DNA of 64,000 nt, taken from NCBI GenBank assembly GCA_000697475.1, contig JNEU01000706.1, positions 124,001-188,000 on the forward strand. The letters run 5' to 3'. Position numbers and translations under genes: made by a program. Shown piece after piece: positions 40,551 to 52,313 of the stretch (positions are counted from its first letter, which is position 1; every line of letters begins with the position of its first letter). The notes under the pieces were generated by a model. It saw only the letters and a list, made by a program, of their open reading frames with translations, ran no database searches and was not told the origin of the DNA. This DNA comes from Lichtheimia corymbifera B2541 (Eukaryota > Mucoromycota > Mucoromycetes > Mucorales > Lichtheimiaceae).

Positions 40551-41051
40551 GATATCAATGTCATGCTTTAATTTATAGTGTGCATGGATCTGTCGGACGG
40601 TGCCTGACCTATTTAATTTCCACTTCTTCCATCGCAGCTTCTCCCTCTTCCTCCTCCCATTCTGAACTGTTGCCCCCATTCAAGTACAACTACAAGCTGC
40701 GAACGATCGCCTTGCTTCAACCCATCGTGTCAATCCTACAGCTGCCTTGATTAGGAATCCTTTGACTGAATGGCAGGTCCATGGCGGTGTGCATAGCCTT
40801 CTTATCATTCTTCTTCAACACCCGCTTTCCTTGACACTGCACGTTCCCTTGTACACCTCTGCCACAACCAATCGTTACAGCGTTCATTGCAGTACTTGCT
40901 ATTAGCGAAGTCATTACTTCATCGATTGCGTCCACAACCTTGTCACTCTACTACAACACACGCTCTCTTGCACACTCCTCTGCCGCGACCAAACGTAGCA
41001 GCCGTTGCTATCAGCAAGGTCTTTTTATTGTCTCAAGTTACTTGCAGCAAC
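40424..41051 (+). repeat. Direct duplication, copy 1
   Basis: About 628 bp matching 45322-45951 in the same orientation, diverged with small indels. Shared landmarks in order: CATAGTAAACCCCACATTA, ACCTTGTGTG-like core, CCCATTC..TTCAAG.ACAACT, CTTCAACCCAT, TGACTGAATGGCA, TCCATGGCG, and CACACGCTCTTGCACAC. The two copies lie 4.9 kb apart and bracket the palindromes and the nuclease-like gene. No long-terminal-repeat hallmarks or retroelement genes were seen between them. Confidence 0.75.
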
Positions 41052-41177
41052 ATGCTTTGGTACATACGGTTTCCAATGGATGGGGTGCCATATCAACTAT
41101 CAACTTCCCCGCAACACAAGCAATCTTCATTGAGCAGCGATAGAAAATGACCCAGAAAGCGATCGACCTGCAGCCGG

Positions 41178-41546
41178 ATGGACAAGGAAGCATATCAGCA
41201 ACAACCGCATGATGGCTCATTCTTATTGGACTTGCAGTGGCTATGGTGGATGGATGGAATCAAGTGCAGTGAAGAGAATCCTGGATTGTTGCTTTGGCTA
41301 CTCGGCGCATTTGTCTGCAGCAAGGATGGATCATATCACGTGGATACGGCTGAGGATGATGGTGGATTGGATGGAATTGAGCAAAGGGCTTGTATCTTTG
41401 ACAAAAGGTGCCGTACAGCCATGGATGATCTTGGAATATTCGATTCAATGCATGCAGCAGCAATTTTACAATCACGGATGAAGGATGTTTATGACGGCAG
41501 CAATCAAGAATACAATGGCACAGCTATCCCTGTCGACTCGATGTGA
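41178..41546 (+). CDS. Unrecognised 122-codon open frame inside the repeat island
   Basis: Starts MDKEAYQQQPHDGSFLLDLQ and ends YDGSNQEYNGTAIPVDSM. Rich in Asp, Gly and Trp; no signal peptide, membrane helix or family motif recognised. A second frame (41209-41481) overlaps it, so either could be chance. It lies immediately downstream of duplication copy 1 and has no counterpart after copy 2. If real, it is the only other open frame of the island besides the nuclease-like gene and the repeat-borne frames. Confidence 0.25.
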   Translation: MDKEAYQQQPHDGSFLLDLQWLWWMDGIKCSEENPGLLLWLLGAFVCSKDGSYHVDTAEDDGGLDGIEQRACIFDKRCRTAMDDLGIFDSMHAAAILQSRMKDVYDGSNQEYNGTAIPVDSM

Positions 41547-41879
41547 CACACCCGTAGCTTATTCATTTCCCTTACTATCTTACTCGATAAACAATATATA
41601 CACTACCATGTGCTATTCTTCGACTTTTCCATTAAATTCAACCTACATATTATCTAAACGAGCATCATGCCATCAGTTCATATACTAAAGTTGTGGATCA
41701 CTGGGTGGTTTCTGGATTGAAAGGAGGGGGAATGGAAACTTGAAGGTTGGAAAGCGAGATTGGATCATTTACATCATCGTATCGAGATGCTGTTGTTCTT
41801 TTGTCACAGGTCCTAATTCATGTATTGATAGACGAAAGGTAGGCATGGTTCTCAAACGCTTGCATTACAAGATATTAAT

Positions 41880-42285
41880 TCGGAAGTTTGCACCCAAGGT
41901 GCGCTCCACCCCGACGAGCAATATTGTTCTATGAAAGACCACACGTTTCATTGTAAAGTTTAGAGATACATGCACCTTTATGTTTTACATATGCTGACCT
42001 GTAAGCGTGATGCTATATGGAGAGTGGTGTTTGTTTCATTGTGAAGTATCATGCAAACGAGCTGTGTTACACAAACACGCCCCTCTGCATCTTCGGCTCT
42101 ATTGAGGTCCAGCTACTTTACAATGAACAAAGACCACTTTCCATATAGCATCACGCTTACAGCATAGTGAAAACATAAATATGCCCATAACTAAAGATTT
42201 TACAATGAAACCTGTGGTCTTCAATCGAACAAAGTTGCGCGGCGCGATCCAGCGCACCTTGTGTACAAGTTTCACGATCGTCGTG
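41880..42285. repeat. Large imperfect palindrome A (arms ~170 bp)
   Basis: Left arm about 41880-42055 and right arm about 42108-42285 are reverse complements with some mismatches. Matching landmarks include CAAGGTGCGC, GACCACA.GTTTCATTGTAAA, TTTATGTTTT and TGTAAGCGTGATGCTATATG. The loop is only about 50 bp. RNA or single-stranded DNA would form a long hairpin. The shape fits a MITE-like foldback element or an inverted duplication of the ACCTTGTGTG-type repeat. Confidence 0.75.
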
Positions 42286-42298
42286 CCCATTCTCAAAT

Positions 42299-42834
42299 GG
42301 GAATTACTACGCGCGCACCAAAATGTAGGCATGGTAGTAACGTAACCCAGCAACCAATCAAATAAACATGTCTCTCATCAATCCTCATTGACCATGCGCG
42401 CACCACTTTTGCTATCCCATGTCATCTTGACCATGCACGCACCTGTTTTATGCTTTCATCTCGCATGCACCTTATTTTGTATCCCTGTTCATGTGCAATT
42501 TGTCTCCTACTATGCATATAATGGTTGAAAGCTCATCATAGAATACAGCACACGATGGATCAAAGCATTGCTAATTAGTAAAGTGATGGTGCGAGCAGGT
42601 TGGATGAATTGATAATATATGTAATAGTGTGTGAGATGATGGAGTAAAATTGGTGCGTGCATGGTCAATGATGGATGAATGCAGATGACATGGGATAGTA
42701 AAAGTGGTGCGCGCATGGTCAATGAGGATTGATGAGAGACATGTTTATTTGGTTGGTTGCTGGATTACGTTACTACCATGCCTACATCTTTGGTGCGCGC
42801 GAGGTAGAAGTTTGGTGCACGCGTAGTAATTCCC
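42299..42834. mobile_element. Palindrome B: foldback/MITE-like element
   Basis: Left arm 42299-42443 and right arm 42651-42834 are near-perfect reverse complements. They share GGGAATTACTACGCG, GTAGGCATGGTAGTAACGTA, CATGTCTCTCATCAATCCTC, ATTGACCATGCGCGCACCAC and TATCCCATGTCAT. The right arm has one extra ~20-bp piece. A GCGCGCACCA-type motif repeats within each arm. The ~200-bp middle has no coding potential. The high arm identity compared with palindrome A suggests a younger element. A target-site duplication could not be defined because palindrome A abuts it. Confidence 0.75.
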
Positions 42835-42853
42835 TTCTCAAATTCACCCAATC

Positions 42854-43290
42854 TCACGCCAAGGTCGTTTTATCATTCTATTTAACCACACATCATGGGT
42901 AACAACGAGGTATTCAGGTAAGCAAGCCTAATGGGTGCTGTGTAACGTAGGTATCATCGAGGTATCATCGAGGTATCATCGAGGTATCATCGAGGTATCA
43001 TGGCTGTGTTTCCTCACTGATACCGTGATCGAGTGCGTGCTCATTCCTATTTTCCTACAGTCACACGCCAAGGTCGTTTTATCATTCTATTTAACCACAC
43101 ATCATGGGTAACAACGAGGTATTCAGGTAAGCAAGCCTATTGGGTGCTGTGTAACGTAGGTATCATCGAGGTATCAACAAGGTATCATGGCTGTGTTTCC
43201 TCACTGATACCATGACCGAGTGCGTGCTCATTTCTTTTTGGCTACCACACATCATGGGTAACAACGAGGTATTCAAGTAACACTCGCCTT
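42854..43290 (+). repeat. Left inverted-repeat array flanking the nuclease-like gene
   Basis: Two full units (from 42854 and about 43062) and a partial third (from 43244), all in plus orientation. Each unit runs ACGCCAAGGTCGTTTTATC, CACACATCATGGGTAACAAC, GAGGTATTCAGGTAAGC, GGGTGCTGTGTAACGTA, then an 11-bp minisatellite (GGTATCATCGA; five and three copies counting the terminal variant), then a GGTATCA-N17-TGATACC hairpin and GAGTGCGTGCTCATT. The same unit in reverse orientation forms the right array. Confidence 0.85.
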
Positions 43291-43420
43291 CTCATTGGTA
43301 TTCATTTCCCTTTCATTCTATTGGCTGACATGAACCCAGCCCACACACTTGCTGCGCGCGACAAAGCAGCTGTTTCTCTGTTACCTCGATACCAAAACCG
43401 TGATACCTCGGTGTTACTAC

Positions 43421-44486
43421 ATGATGGATAATTCAGAATCGTCTAGTTCTCTCAGCAACTTCACTCTGGCTCAAAAGTACAAACCCAGGCGAGATCTAAT
43501 GAGCAAGCTGATACTTGACGATAAACGTGTCAATAACCTTATCGTTAATGAGATCATTGGTATGAAGCTCACATACTTTTGGCGTTGCTTTATATTGTAT
43601 TCCTGTCTAATGTTCGTTTTTAGGTGAACATGCTGTGAATCAATATGTGTCAAGACCCACAGAATGGATAGACTTCACTAAATCCGATGTACTTTACACT
43701 GCCTCCTCTGCACAACATGACAAAACTCTACCTCCTCTACTTGTGGAAATTCAATATACGGCAAATATGGCATTCTATCGTCGGTTGATTAAGTATGGTT
43801 TATCAACAATGAAGCAGCACTCGGCATCACCAGTTGTACTCGTTATTGTGATTCACAACATCACTACAGAAGTAGTCGATCTTCTTATTAGCTCAAAGAA
43901 GCAACCATATCTCTTTGAACTACCTTGTCATGGTTGGGCAAAGTCTTGCTATGTACTCAACGCGTCTTCCATCTCTGCTCACATCAGCCAGACCGTTTTG
44001 AATCCTCTTGTTGCTCTTGGCCACTTTTTAATCCAACAAAAACTATCACTGCGCCATATTGATCGAAATGACGATGCCACCATCCAACTCCTTTACGCCA
44101 TTGCGAAGGAATTATTCGGTGATGATTCACAAAATGGACCCAAAACGGCAGATGTTCTTCAACAGATCCACGATCAATGTACCATGGCGAAAACGGTTTT
44201 ATGCGAGGATGTATCCAATATTTCATCACAGAAGCGCACTCTTGCTTGCTTGGATCAAGTATTACACATCATCAACCAGCAGGAGTCAACAACTGCGTCG
44301 GCAATTGGCACTAGTGATTCTGGATCCGCAGACTGGCAATTTGTTGAAAAATACCACAATGACCATGGCGCATTCAACTGGCAAACCATATTTGAACTAG
44401 GAAAAGCAAAAAACCTGTTCAAGAGCTACTCGAAGTGGACAAGCGCCAAGTCGGCGTACTATCGTCAAAAAAAGCAAAGACATTAG
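43421..44486 (+). CDS. PD-(D/E)XK nuclease-like protein (Rpn/PDDEXK-transposase type)
   Basis: Two exons. Exon 1 starts MMDNSESSSSLSNFTLAQ and ends VNEIIG. A 60-bp intron (GTATGA to TTTTTAG, ~43560-43623) leads to EHAVNQYVSRPTEWIDFTKS. The core is KSDVLYTASS, then PPLLVEIQYTANMAFYRRLI followed by KYGL, then SPVVLVIVIHNITTEVVD. The Asp in the first strand, E-x-Q on the second and the following Y-R-R-L-x-K-Y are the layout of Rpn/PDDEXK_2-type transposase-associated nucleases, where Q often stands for the catalytic Lys. The C-terminus is helical and ends in a basic segment (KWTSAKSAYYRQKKQRH). An upstream in-frame ATG lies at 43349. The frame is intact and bracketed by inverted repeat arrays, suggesting a mobile unit. 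Activity is inference. Confidence 0.6.
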
Positions 44487-44644
44487 CTTTTCGATATATT
44501 TTATTCACTTTATGTACATAGTTTGATATCTCCAATACCCATAATAAAATTGTGCTTTCATCTTGATACTCTAAGCGAAAGGATGGTATATTGACTGATG
44601 TTGCTTCCACGCGAACCATGGGGCTGTAGGGTGGCAAACAAGGG

Positions 44645-45305
44645 TGGTATCAGTGAGGAAACACAGCCATGATACCTTGTTGATACCTCGATGATACCTT
44701 GCTGATACCTACGTCACACAGCACCCAATAGGCTTGCTTACCTGAATACCTCGTTGTTACCCATGATGTGTGTTTACAATGATAAAACGACCTTGGGCGG
44801 TTACCTGTAGCAAAAAAGAAATGAGCACGCACTCGATCACGGTATCAGTGAGGAAACACAGCCATGATACCTCGATGATACCTCGATGATACCTCGATGA
44901 TACCTTGATGATACCTCGATGATACCTACGTTACACAGCACCCAATAGGCTTGCTTACCTGAATACCTCGTTGTTACCCATGATGTGTGGTTAAATAGAA
45001 TGATAAAACGACCTTGGCGTGTGACTGTAGGAAAATAGGAATGAGCACGCACTCGATCATGGTATCAGTGAGGAAACACAGCCATGATACCTCGTTGATA
45101 CCTCGATGATACCTACGTTACACAGCACCCAATAGGCTTGCTTACCTGAATACCTCGTTGTTACCCATGATGTGTGGTTAAATAGAATGATAAAACGACC
45201 TTGGGCGTGTACCTGTAGCAAAAAAGAAATGAGCACGCACTCGATCATGGTATCAGTGAGGAAACACAGTCATGATACCTCGTTGATACCTCATGGCTTA
45301 CCTGT
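44645..45305 (-). repeat. Right inverted-repeat array flanking the nuclease-like gene
   Basis: Three full units (44645-44840, about 44842-45057, 45060-45247) and a partial fourth (45248-45305), all in minus orientation, i.e. mirror images of the left array. Minisatellite copies per unit are four, six, three and two, counting variants, so it is a VNTR. Each unit keeps the GGTATCA-N17-TGATACC hairpin and GAGCACGCACTCGATCA. Like the left array, each carries an open frame for HTSWVTTRYSGKQAYWVLC on the unit's own strand. Confidence 0.85.
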
Positions 45306-45321
45306 ATTCATTTCCAACCCA

Positions 45322-45951
45322 CATAGTAAACCCCACATTATACCCTCCCATTCCAAATTTTCAAATGAACATGAGGTCTTTTTTAGATCAACGTAATCAG
45401 CATATCCAAGAGCACCTTGTGTGGAAGTTTCAGATTCGAGATGGGAAATCTCTCATAATCATAGATTGGTTTTAGTGCGCATTGGATTTATACAAGAGAA
45501 CAGCTCAACCTCCTAATTCCCAGCTCTTCCGCCCCAGGCTTCTTGTCTCTTTCTCCCATTCAAAACGGTTGGCTCATTCAAGCACAACTGCCACCGGAGA
45601 ACGATTGTCCTGACTCAACCCATCATGTCAAACCTACGAATGCCTTGATCCAATTGTCTTTGGCTGAATGGGCAAGTCCATGGCGTGTACACCCCACTAC
45701 AACACCACTCGCGCTTCATGACACAGCAGCTTCTCTTGTACACTCCTCTACCACAACCAACCCTAACAGCATTCATTCCAGCAGTTGCCAATAAAGTTGT
45801 TTACTGCATAGTCTCAATCAGCGTTCACAACCTTGTCACTCTGCTGCAACACACGCTCTTGCACACTTCTCTGTCGCGACCAACCGTGGCAGCTGCTATC
45901 AGCAGGGCCCTCACTCCATTCTCTCAAGCAGTGTTATATACTTGCAACAAC
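45322..45951 (+). repeat. Direct duplication, copy 2
   Basis: Counterpart of 40424-41051 in the same orientation. It begins CATAGTAAACCCCACATTA directly after the right inverted array and ends near CTTGCAACAA. Internally it holds two diverged ~110-bp subrepeats around CACTCCTCTACCACAACCAA and CTCTGTCGCGACCAACCGT. Confidence 0.75.
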
Positions 45952-46607
45952 TTATCACACAACCTTTTTACGCAAACAGAAGATAGCTATCATATACATA
46001 CAGCTTTATTTACGTGTTACAATTGCTTCAATACATGTACGAACTCTTATGGATATGGATATCAATGTTGTTTGGTGTATGGGATGGAGGGAATTGGGGT
46101 GTGTACATACAACGTGTTGAAAAAGAGTGTATCCATTGTCAACTTGATCTTGAGCGTATCATCCTGAACGATTCGTGCCACCAATTATCCTACTTTACAC
46201 GCTATTCCATGGCAACTATCATCATCATCCAACTCCATGATTTGACACGCCACGCCTGACATCCAACCATTCACCTTTGCACAATGCGTAACCAAAAGAT
46301 AGAACTTTCCAAATCAATGTATCTCTACCTTGGGATTCGATCTACGATTATGGCCAGGGTGATGGCGCTATGAAAATAACGCGGACCACTGCATATAGCC
46401 TAAATTCACCCCATTTCCCACTAGAATAGTCTTCTTCTATGACACGTTGTATGATGAATGAATGGATAAATCCACCTATTCTATTGATATCTCTTCAAGC
46501 AATGATCATTGTTAACACCAGAAATGCAATCATTATTGGATTAGGAGAAGGACGACAGTATTTATCTGAATTCACTTATGATGTCTGCATCCAATTGAAG
46601 AAAAGCA
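45952..46607. other. End of the repeat island and 3' flank of the GH43 gene
   Basis: AT-rich; open frames of 66-95 codons without motifs. No duplication match found beyond 45951. Confidence 0.5.
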
Positions 46608-47814
<1,207 letters not shown>

Positions 47815-48953
47815 AATAATGATGATGTTAGGTGTCGAGAACAACGCTCCAGGAGTAGCCACTAGTAGCTTATTTATATTAAAACCTCAGAGTCTGGACA
47901 TTGTTGCACGCTCATTTCAAAAGTACATTATTACGCCTGCAAGTGTATTAAACTTTCGAGTATAATAATAATGCATTTACATTGCCGAGGATATTTTGAC
48001 GGTATGACAATTGTCAGGATTTCGAGAGGAGAATTTCAATCATCATTTGGTGTATATCTCCGTACCTGAAATACGTGTATGCTGTACATATTCATGCTTC
48101 TTTTCGGGGATAAATGATACCAAAAGGAGAACCATGGATGTACTACTATAGTATGACCCACATTCGTCGTCTTTGGGGTACAATCAGGAAAGGTTTGAAT
48201 CGAATGGAGGTTATGAAACCGTGTAACGATCATAGGCATGGCTACACAAATCTTGCCTCGGATTTTTTGGCATTTCAGGGCGGAAGCATCATTTCTCGAT
48301 ATAAATGCATACATATATGTAATGGCCGAAATAGAACATGCGCCACGGATGCATCTACTAGAGTTTCCAAGAGATATGCAAAAACATGGGATCATCCAAA
48401 TCCAGTAAACAATGTGCCACGTAAATTTGTGTCATATGAGAATCAAAGGCACATATTACATTAACAAAGGCCACACAGATCGATGTACAACCGAGGTTGA
48501 GAGTCATAATATGTGAAAGCTGCCTCTTTATTATCCCCCATCCATTTAAAAGAAAACAACTACATGGCAACTACTACTGATGTCACGTTTAAATGTGCCT
48601 TGGATGACATGGGATGTACGTGATGGCAGTGATTAAAAAGTGGTAATGGCGTTGTGTGAGAATAAACCTACTCCACATTGACGGGGCTTGCCGAGCATAG
48701 TGCAGTAACAGAGGTCTTTGCTCTTGTTCGCAATGATTCGTTTGAGCGGAGTAATAAACTTGCAGGTACGACATTGACCGTCATGTGGATACCGTTTTCT
48801 CCCAGGGAGTTGTATATAATGGCTGATTAGTATATGCGATGTGGGGTGACCCATGAGAAACAACACGGTTACAATGCTCGTGGAGGAATGTCATTGTTTT
48901 ATTTCCCGGAAACGAGAGCAAGAAGAGGGATGGATGGTATACTATGATATTGC
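47815..48953. other. Intergenic between GH43 and deoC
   Basis: Contains the GH43 promoter (TATA-like 47870-47880) and one short Cys-bearing open frame (listed). A 116-codon plus-strand frame at 48114-48464 has no motif. Confidence 0.5.
48633..48866 (-). CDS. Possible small Cys-containing peptide
   Basis: A 77-codon frame with CRTCKFITPLKR, SKDLCYCTMLGK and PRQCGV, five cysteines in the C-terminal half. No signal peptide or family recognised. It lies between the GH43 gene and deoC in minus orientation, overlapping the likely deoC 3' UTR. Composition is more protein-like than most short frames here, but the evidence is weak. Confidence 0.2.
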   Translation of the reverse strand: MLFLMGHPTSHILISHYIQLPGRKRYPHDGQCRTCKFITPLKRIIANKSKDLCYCTMLGKPRQCGVGLFSHNAITTF

Positions 48954-49718
48954 TTAATTCTTTTGTTGCTTCTTAAAGTCTTCCAAGATCTGGGCAGTAG
49001 AAGAGGAGCCAATACGAGTAGCACCCTTACGCAAGAATTCGAGGACTTGATCAAGGGTCTTGATACCACCCGATGCCTTGACTTCAATATGATCCGAGAC
49101 GTTGGCACGCATCAACTCGATATCTTCATAGGTAGCTCCAGAGGAAGCAAAACCAGTGGAAGTCTGTTTTGAGGATCATATATCAGCATCCATCCACATT
49201 TTCACAATGAACCCATCCACTCTTACCTTTACGAATTCAGCACCAGCAGCTTCAGAGAGCTTGCATGCTTGGACGATCTCCTCCTTGGTCAAGTAAGCAT
49301 TCTCGAAAATGATCTTGAAGATGATATCGGAACGCTTCTCCTTGCAGGCACGGATCACGGATTCAAGTTCCTTTTGGCATTCATCATATCTGCCAGCCTT
49401 CAAGTGACCCACATTGATCACCACATCCAGTTCCACAGCACCGTCTTCAACAGTCTGCAATGCTTCGGCAACCTTGGCACTCGTAGGCGAGTTTCCATGG
49501 GGGAACGAAATCACGGTACCCACGAGCACGTTTGAACCCTTGAGAATCTCGGCAGCTTGCTTGACATCGCATGGCTTGACACATACAGACTTGGCGTCAC
49601 ATTCAAGAGCAACCTTGCAGCCGGCTTCGACATCCTTGGGAGTATGATCAGGCTTCAAAATGGCGTGATCAAAGACCTTGGCGAGTTGGGTGTAGGTAAT
49701 CGTGTCAACGTTGATCAT
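48954..49718 (-). CDS. deoC: Deoxyribose-phosphate aldolase (DERA)
   Basis: Splits 2-deoxyribose 5-phosphate into acetaldehyde and glyceraldehyde 3-phosphate in deoxynucleoside breakdown. Start 49718, MINVDTITYTQLAKVFDHAI. Family marks: LKPDHTPKDVEAGC, VLVGTVISFPHGN, ELDVVINVGHLKAGRYDEC with the catalytic Asp, IIFENAYLTKEEIVQACKLS, and AGAEFVK spliced over one intron (about 49163-49226) to TSTGFASSGATYEDIELM, giving the Schiff-base Lys context FVKTSTGF. Then come HIEVKASGGIKTLDQVLEF and RIGSSSTAQILEDFKKQQKN, stop at 48954-48956. Length (~230 residues) matches the compact bacterial-like class. All catalytic residues are intact. A TATA-like CTATATATTTG stands about 80 bp upstream. Confidence 0.94.
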
Positions 49719-50680
49719 GGCGGGAAAGAAGATAACAGCGTGTGAAAAGTGGGATCGGAACGCGTCGTACTTTTATTCAGAGCAATCCACCAGGTCCCAA
49801 ATATATAGTTTTGCTCCCCTACACACACACACAATAAATAGCCCGTGCTTTCAGCTACATTCAAAGTACACGCTATATCATTCATGACAGTGTCCAATGT
49901 ATTATTTCTACCTAGCTACATGCACAGTAGAGACCATAGATAGTAATGTGTTGTGGCTCTCAATTGGGATTCATAACAGAGTATGTAAGTCCAGCTGGCT
50001 GATCCTGAGTTACCAGGGGATAAAGCTATCATGTTGTCAAGTGGTGGACCCTGATTATCCATGTATGGGAGATCATGGTGGATGCGATGGAAACAACCGC
50101 AAAGGTGGAAAGCGGCGATAAAACGCTTGTGGAACCGAAAAAGAGCGATCCGGGACGATTGACAACTTTTTACTGTTCCCGTAGCCATATCATGTCGAGG
50201 CTATCATCATGCACATAATGTACCGCTGCATTTAGACCCATGTTCCTCTTAGCCAAAATACTATTGGCGTTGTGTAAAATATAGGGATACCGTTTCAATG
50301 CATCATGAAGTCTTTATTATCCTCGTGAATTGAGTAGCCTATTTATCCTTTCATGGTGAGTGATGTTGACTCGTCTTCCTTCTTTGGTATCCATGACAAT
50401 GAGAGCACGTTAACAATGAAATGCCAACAATGACCATTGGATCAGCTTTAATCCATACAGGGTGGTACCGAGAAGACACATTCATGATACTTACCGAGGG
50501 GCTTTTGATGGTATAAGCAATCAGGTAGAATGGAATCAAGCATTGTTGTGATGTTTTCAGTTTCCAGGCACATAACAGTTGTCGGGGATACGTTGAATGT
50601 GGAAGATTTGATTCGCCAGCTCTGATTCAAGAGCCTACCTTGCATCTCTTTTACTGTAAACACCCCCTCCATCACCCACC
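49719..50680. other. Divergent intergenic region between deoC and the Phe-tRNA synthetase gene
   Basis: deoC TATA-like site at about 49797-49807 (minus) and a CA run near 49823. Nothing else recognised; open frames here are short and motif-free. Confidence 0.5.
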
Positions 50681-52280
50681 ATGCTTCGGTCTCCGGTGCG
50701 CTTGACTTCCCTCTTCACTACACCAAGACGCTCTGCATTGTTGTGCGTCAGCTTAAGGAGAGCATGGTATACAACAGGCACACGTGGTAAGTGATATATA
50801 ATGAATGGGTTTTTTATTACACGGCGACCTGTCAAAATACTAACGACTTGACTATTGTTCCCTCGATCGACTCATTCCTGCAGAGATCACCGACACCGAG
50901 ATCAAAATCGACGACAAGGTTTATCCAAAGGACGCATGGACCAACATTTCAGAGACGACCTTGTCACGCGTTGGACGCAAACTTCACTTGGAGCCTCGAC
51001 ACCCTATCTCCATTATCCGTCAACTGATCGAGGACCATTTTGCCAATTGGACGACTTTTAACGACCTGCATCCCGTTGTCACGACCAAGCAGAACTTTGA
51101 CGACCTGCTGGTACCCAAGAACCATGTTGTACGCAACAAATCCGACAACTACTACTTGAACGAGACGACCATGTTACGTGCGCATACCTCAGCTCACCAA
51201 CTTGAAGGATTGCGTTCTGGCGCTGACAAGTTTCTTATTTCAGGCGATGTGTTTCGACGTGATGAGATTGATTCATCGCATTATCCCGTGTTTCATCAAA
51301 TGGAAGGATTAGTGACCTTTGATCGTGCGGAGGCTACAGCCCAAGTACAAGCGGATTTGGAGGCTACAGGCATGGTGCAAAAGGCTGCCAAGGTACAAGT
51401 TGTGGATGATACCACCATCACGCCATCCAATCCTATCCAACCCACCCATGATCCAAAAGATGTCGAAGCCGTATCAGCTCACTTAAAGTACTGCATCAAC
51501 TCGCTGGTCAGCAAATTGTTCGCCGATGAACCCAATCTCGAGGTGCGTTGGATCGAGGCTTATTTCCCTTTCACGAGCCCTAGTTGGGAGGTCGAAATCA
51601 AGTACAAGGGTGAATGGCTCGAAGTATTAGGATGTGGTGTTGTCCAACAACCCCTCTTGAATAATGCAGGTACGCATAAAAATGGATTCCCCTCACACAC
51701 AGAAAGATTGATCAAGGGGGTTGGGTTGTAGGCATGGAAGGCAAGATCGGCCACGCATTCGGCATGGGCTTGGAACGATTAGCTATGGTTCTTTTTGATA
51801 TTCCCGATATTCGTCTTTTCTGGTCACGAGATGAACGTTTCTTGCAGCAATTCGAACCCGGCAAAATCCAGAAATTCAAGCCATTCTCGAAATACCCACC
51901 TTGTATCAAAGACATGTCGTTCTGGTTGCCCAGCGCTGAATGGGAGGGAAACAACTTTTGTGAATTGGTTCGTGATGTCGCAGGCGACCTTGTCGAAAGC
52001 GTCAAATTGGTAAGTCCTAGTGCTGCATAGCATTGCATGTCCCGACAGCATCTAACATAGACTTTCCTAGATTGACGATTTCACTCATCCAAAGACAAAC
52101 CGACGCAGCTTATGTTATCGCATGAATTACCGATCCATGGATAGGTAAATGGTCTTCATATGATATCATCCAGGAAACTCAATTTTCTTTTATAGAAATG
52201 TAACCAATGAAGAGATCAATGAGATCCAGGAACGTGTGCGTGATGCTGTAGCCAAGGAGTTTACTGTAGAGTTACGATAG
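50681..52280 (+). CDS. Mitochondrial phenylalanyl-tRNA synthetase
   Basis: Monomeric class II enzyme charging mitochondrial tRNA-Phe. Start 50681 gives a basic targeting peptide, [20 protein letters not shown], then [20 protein letters not shown] after intron 1. Class II motifs: [78 protein letters not shown] followed by FHQMEG, and [19 protein letters not shown]. After an intron comes [20 protein letters not shown] then [17 protein letters not shown], motif 3. The C-terminal anticodon-binding domain (FDX-ACB) reads [16 protein letters not shown] to [20 protein letters not shown]. Stop at 52278-52280. Five exons; complete. Confidence 0.95.
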
Positions 52281-52313
52281 CCACCGAACTTGCATGCATT
52301 CATGGCGCTTCAA

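Noticed and set aside
42854..45305. Regularly spaced repeats resembling a CRISPR array
   Set aside because: Units are ~200 bp with internal minisatellites and no unique spacers, in a eukaryotic genome with introns; no Cas-like genes.
40424..45951. LTR retrotransposon with two LTRs
   Set aside because: No gag, protease, reverse transcriptase or integrase between the direct copies, no primer-binding site, and the copies lack clear terminal motifs.
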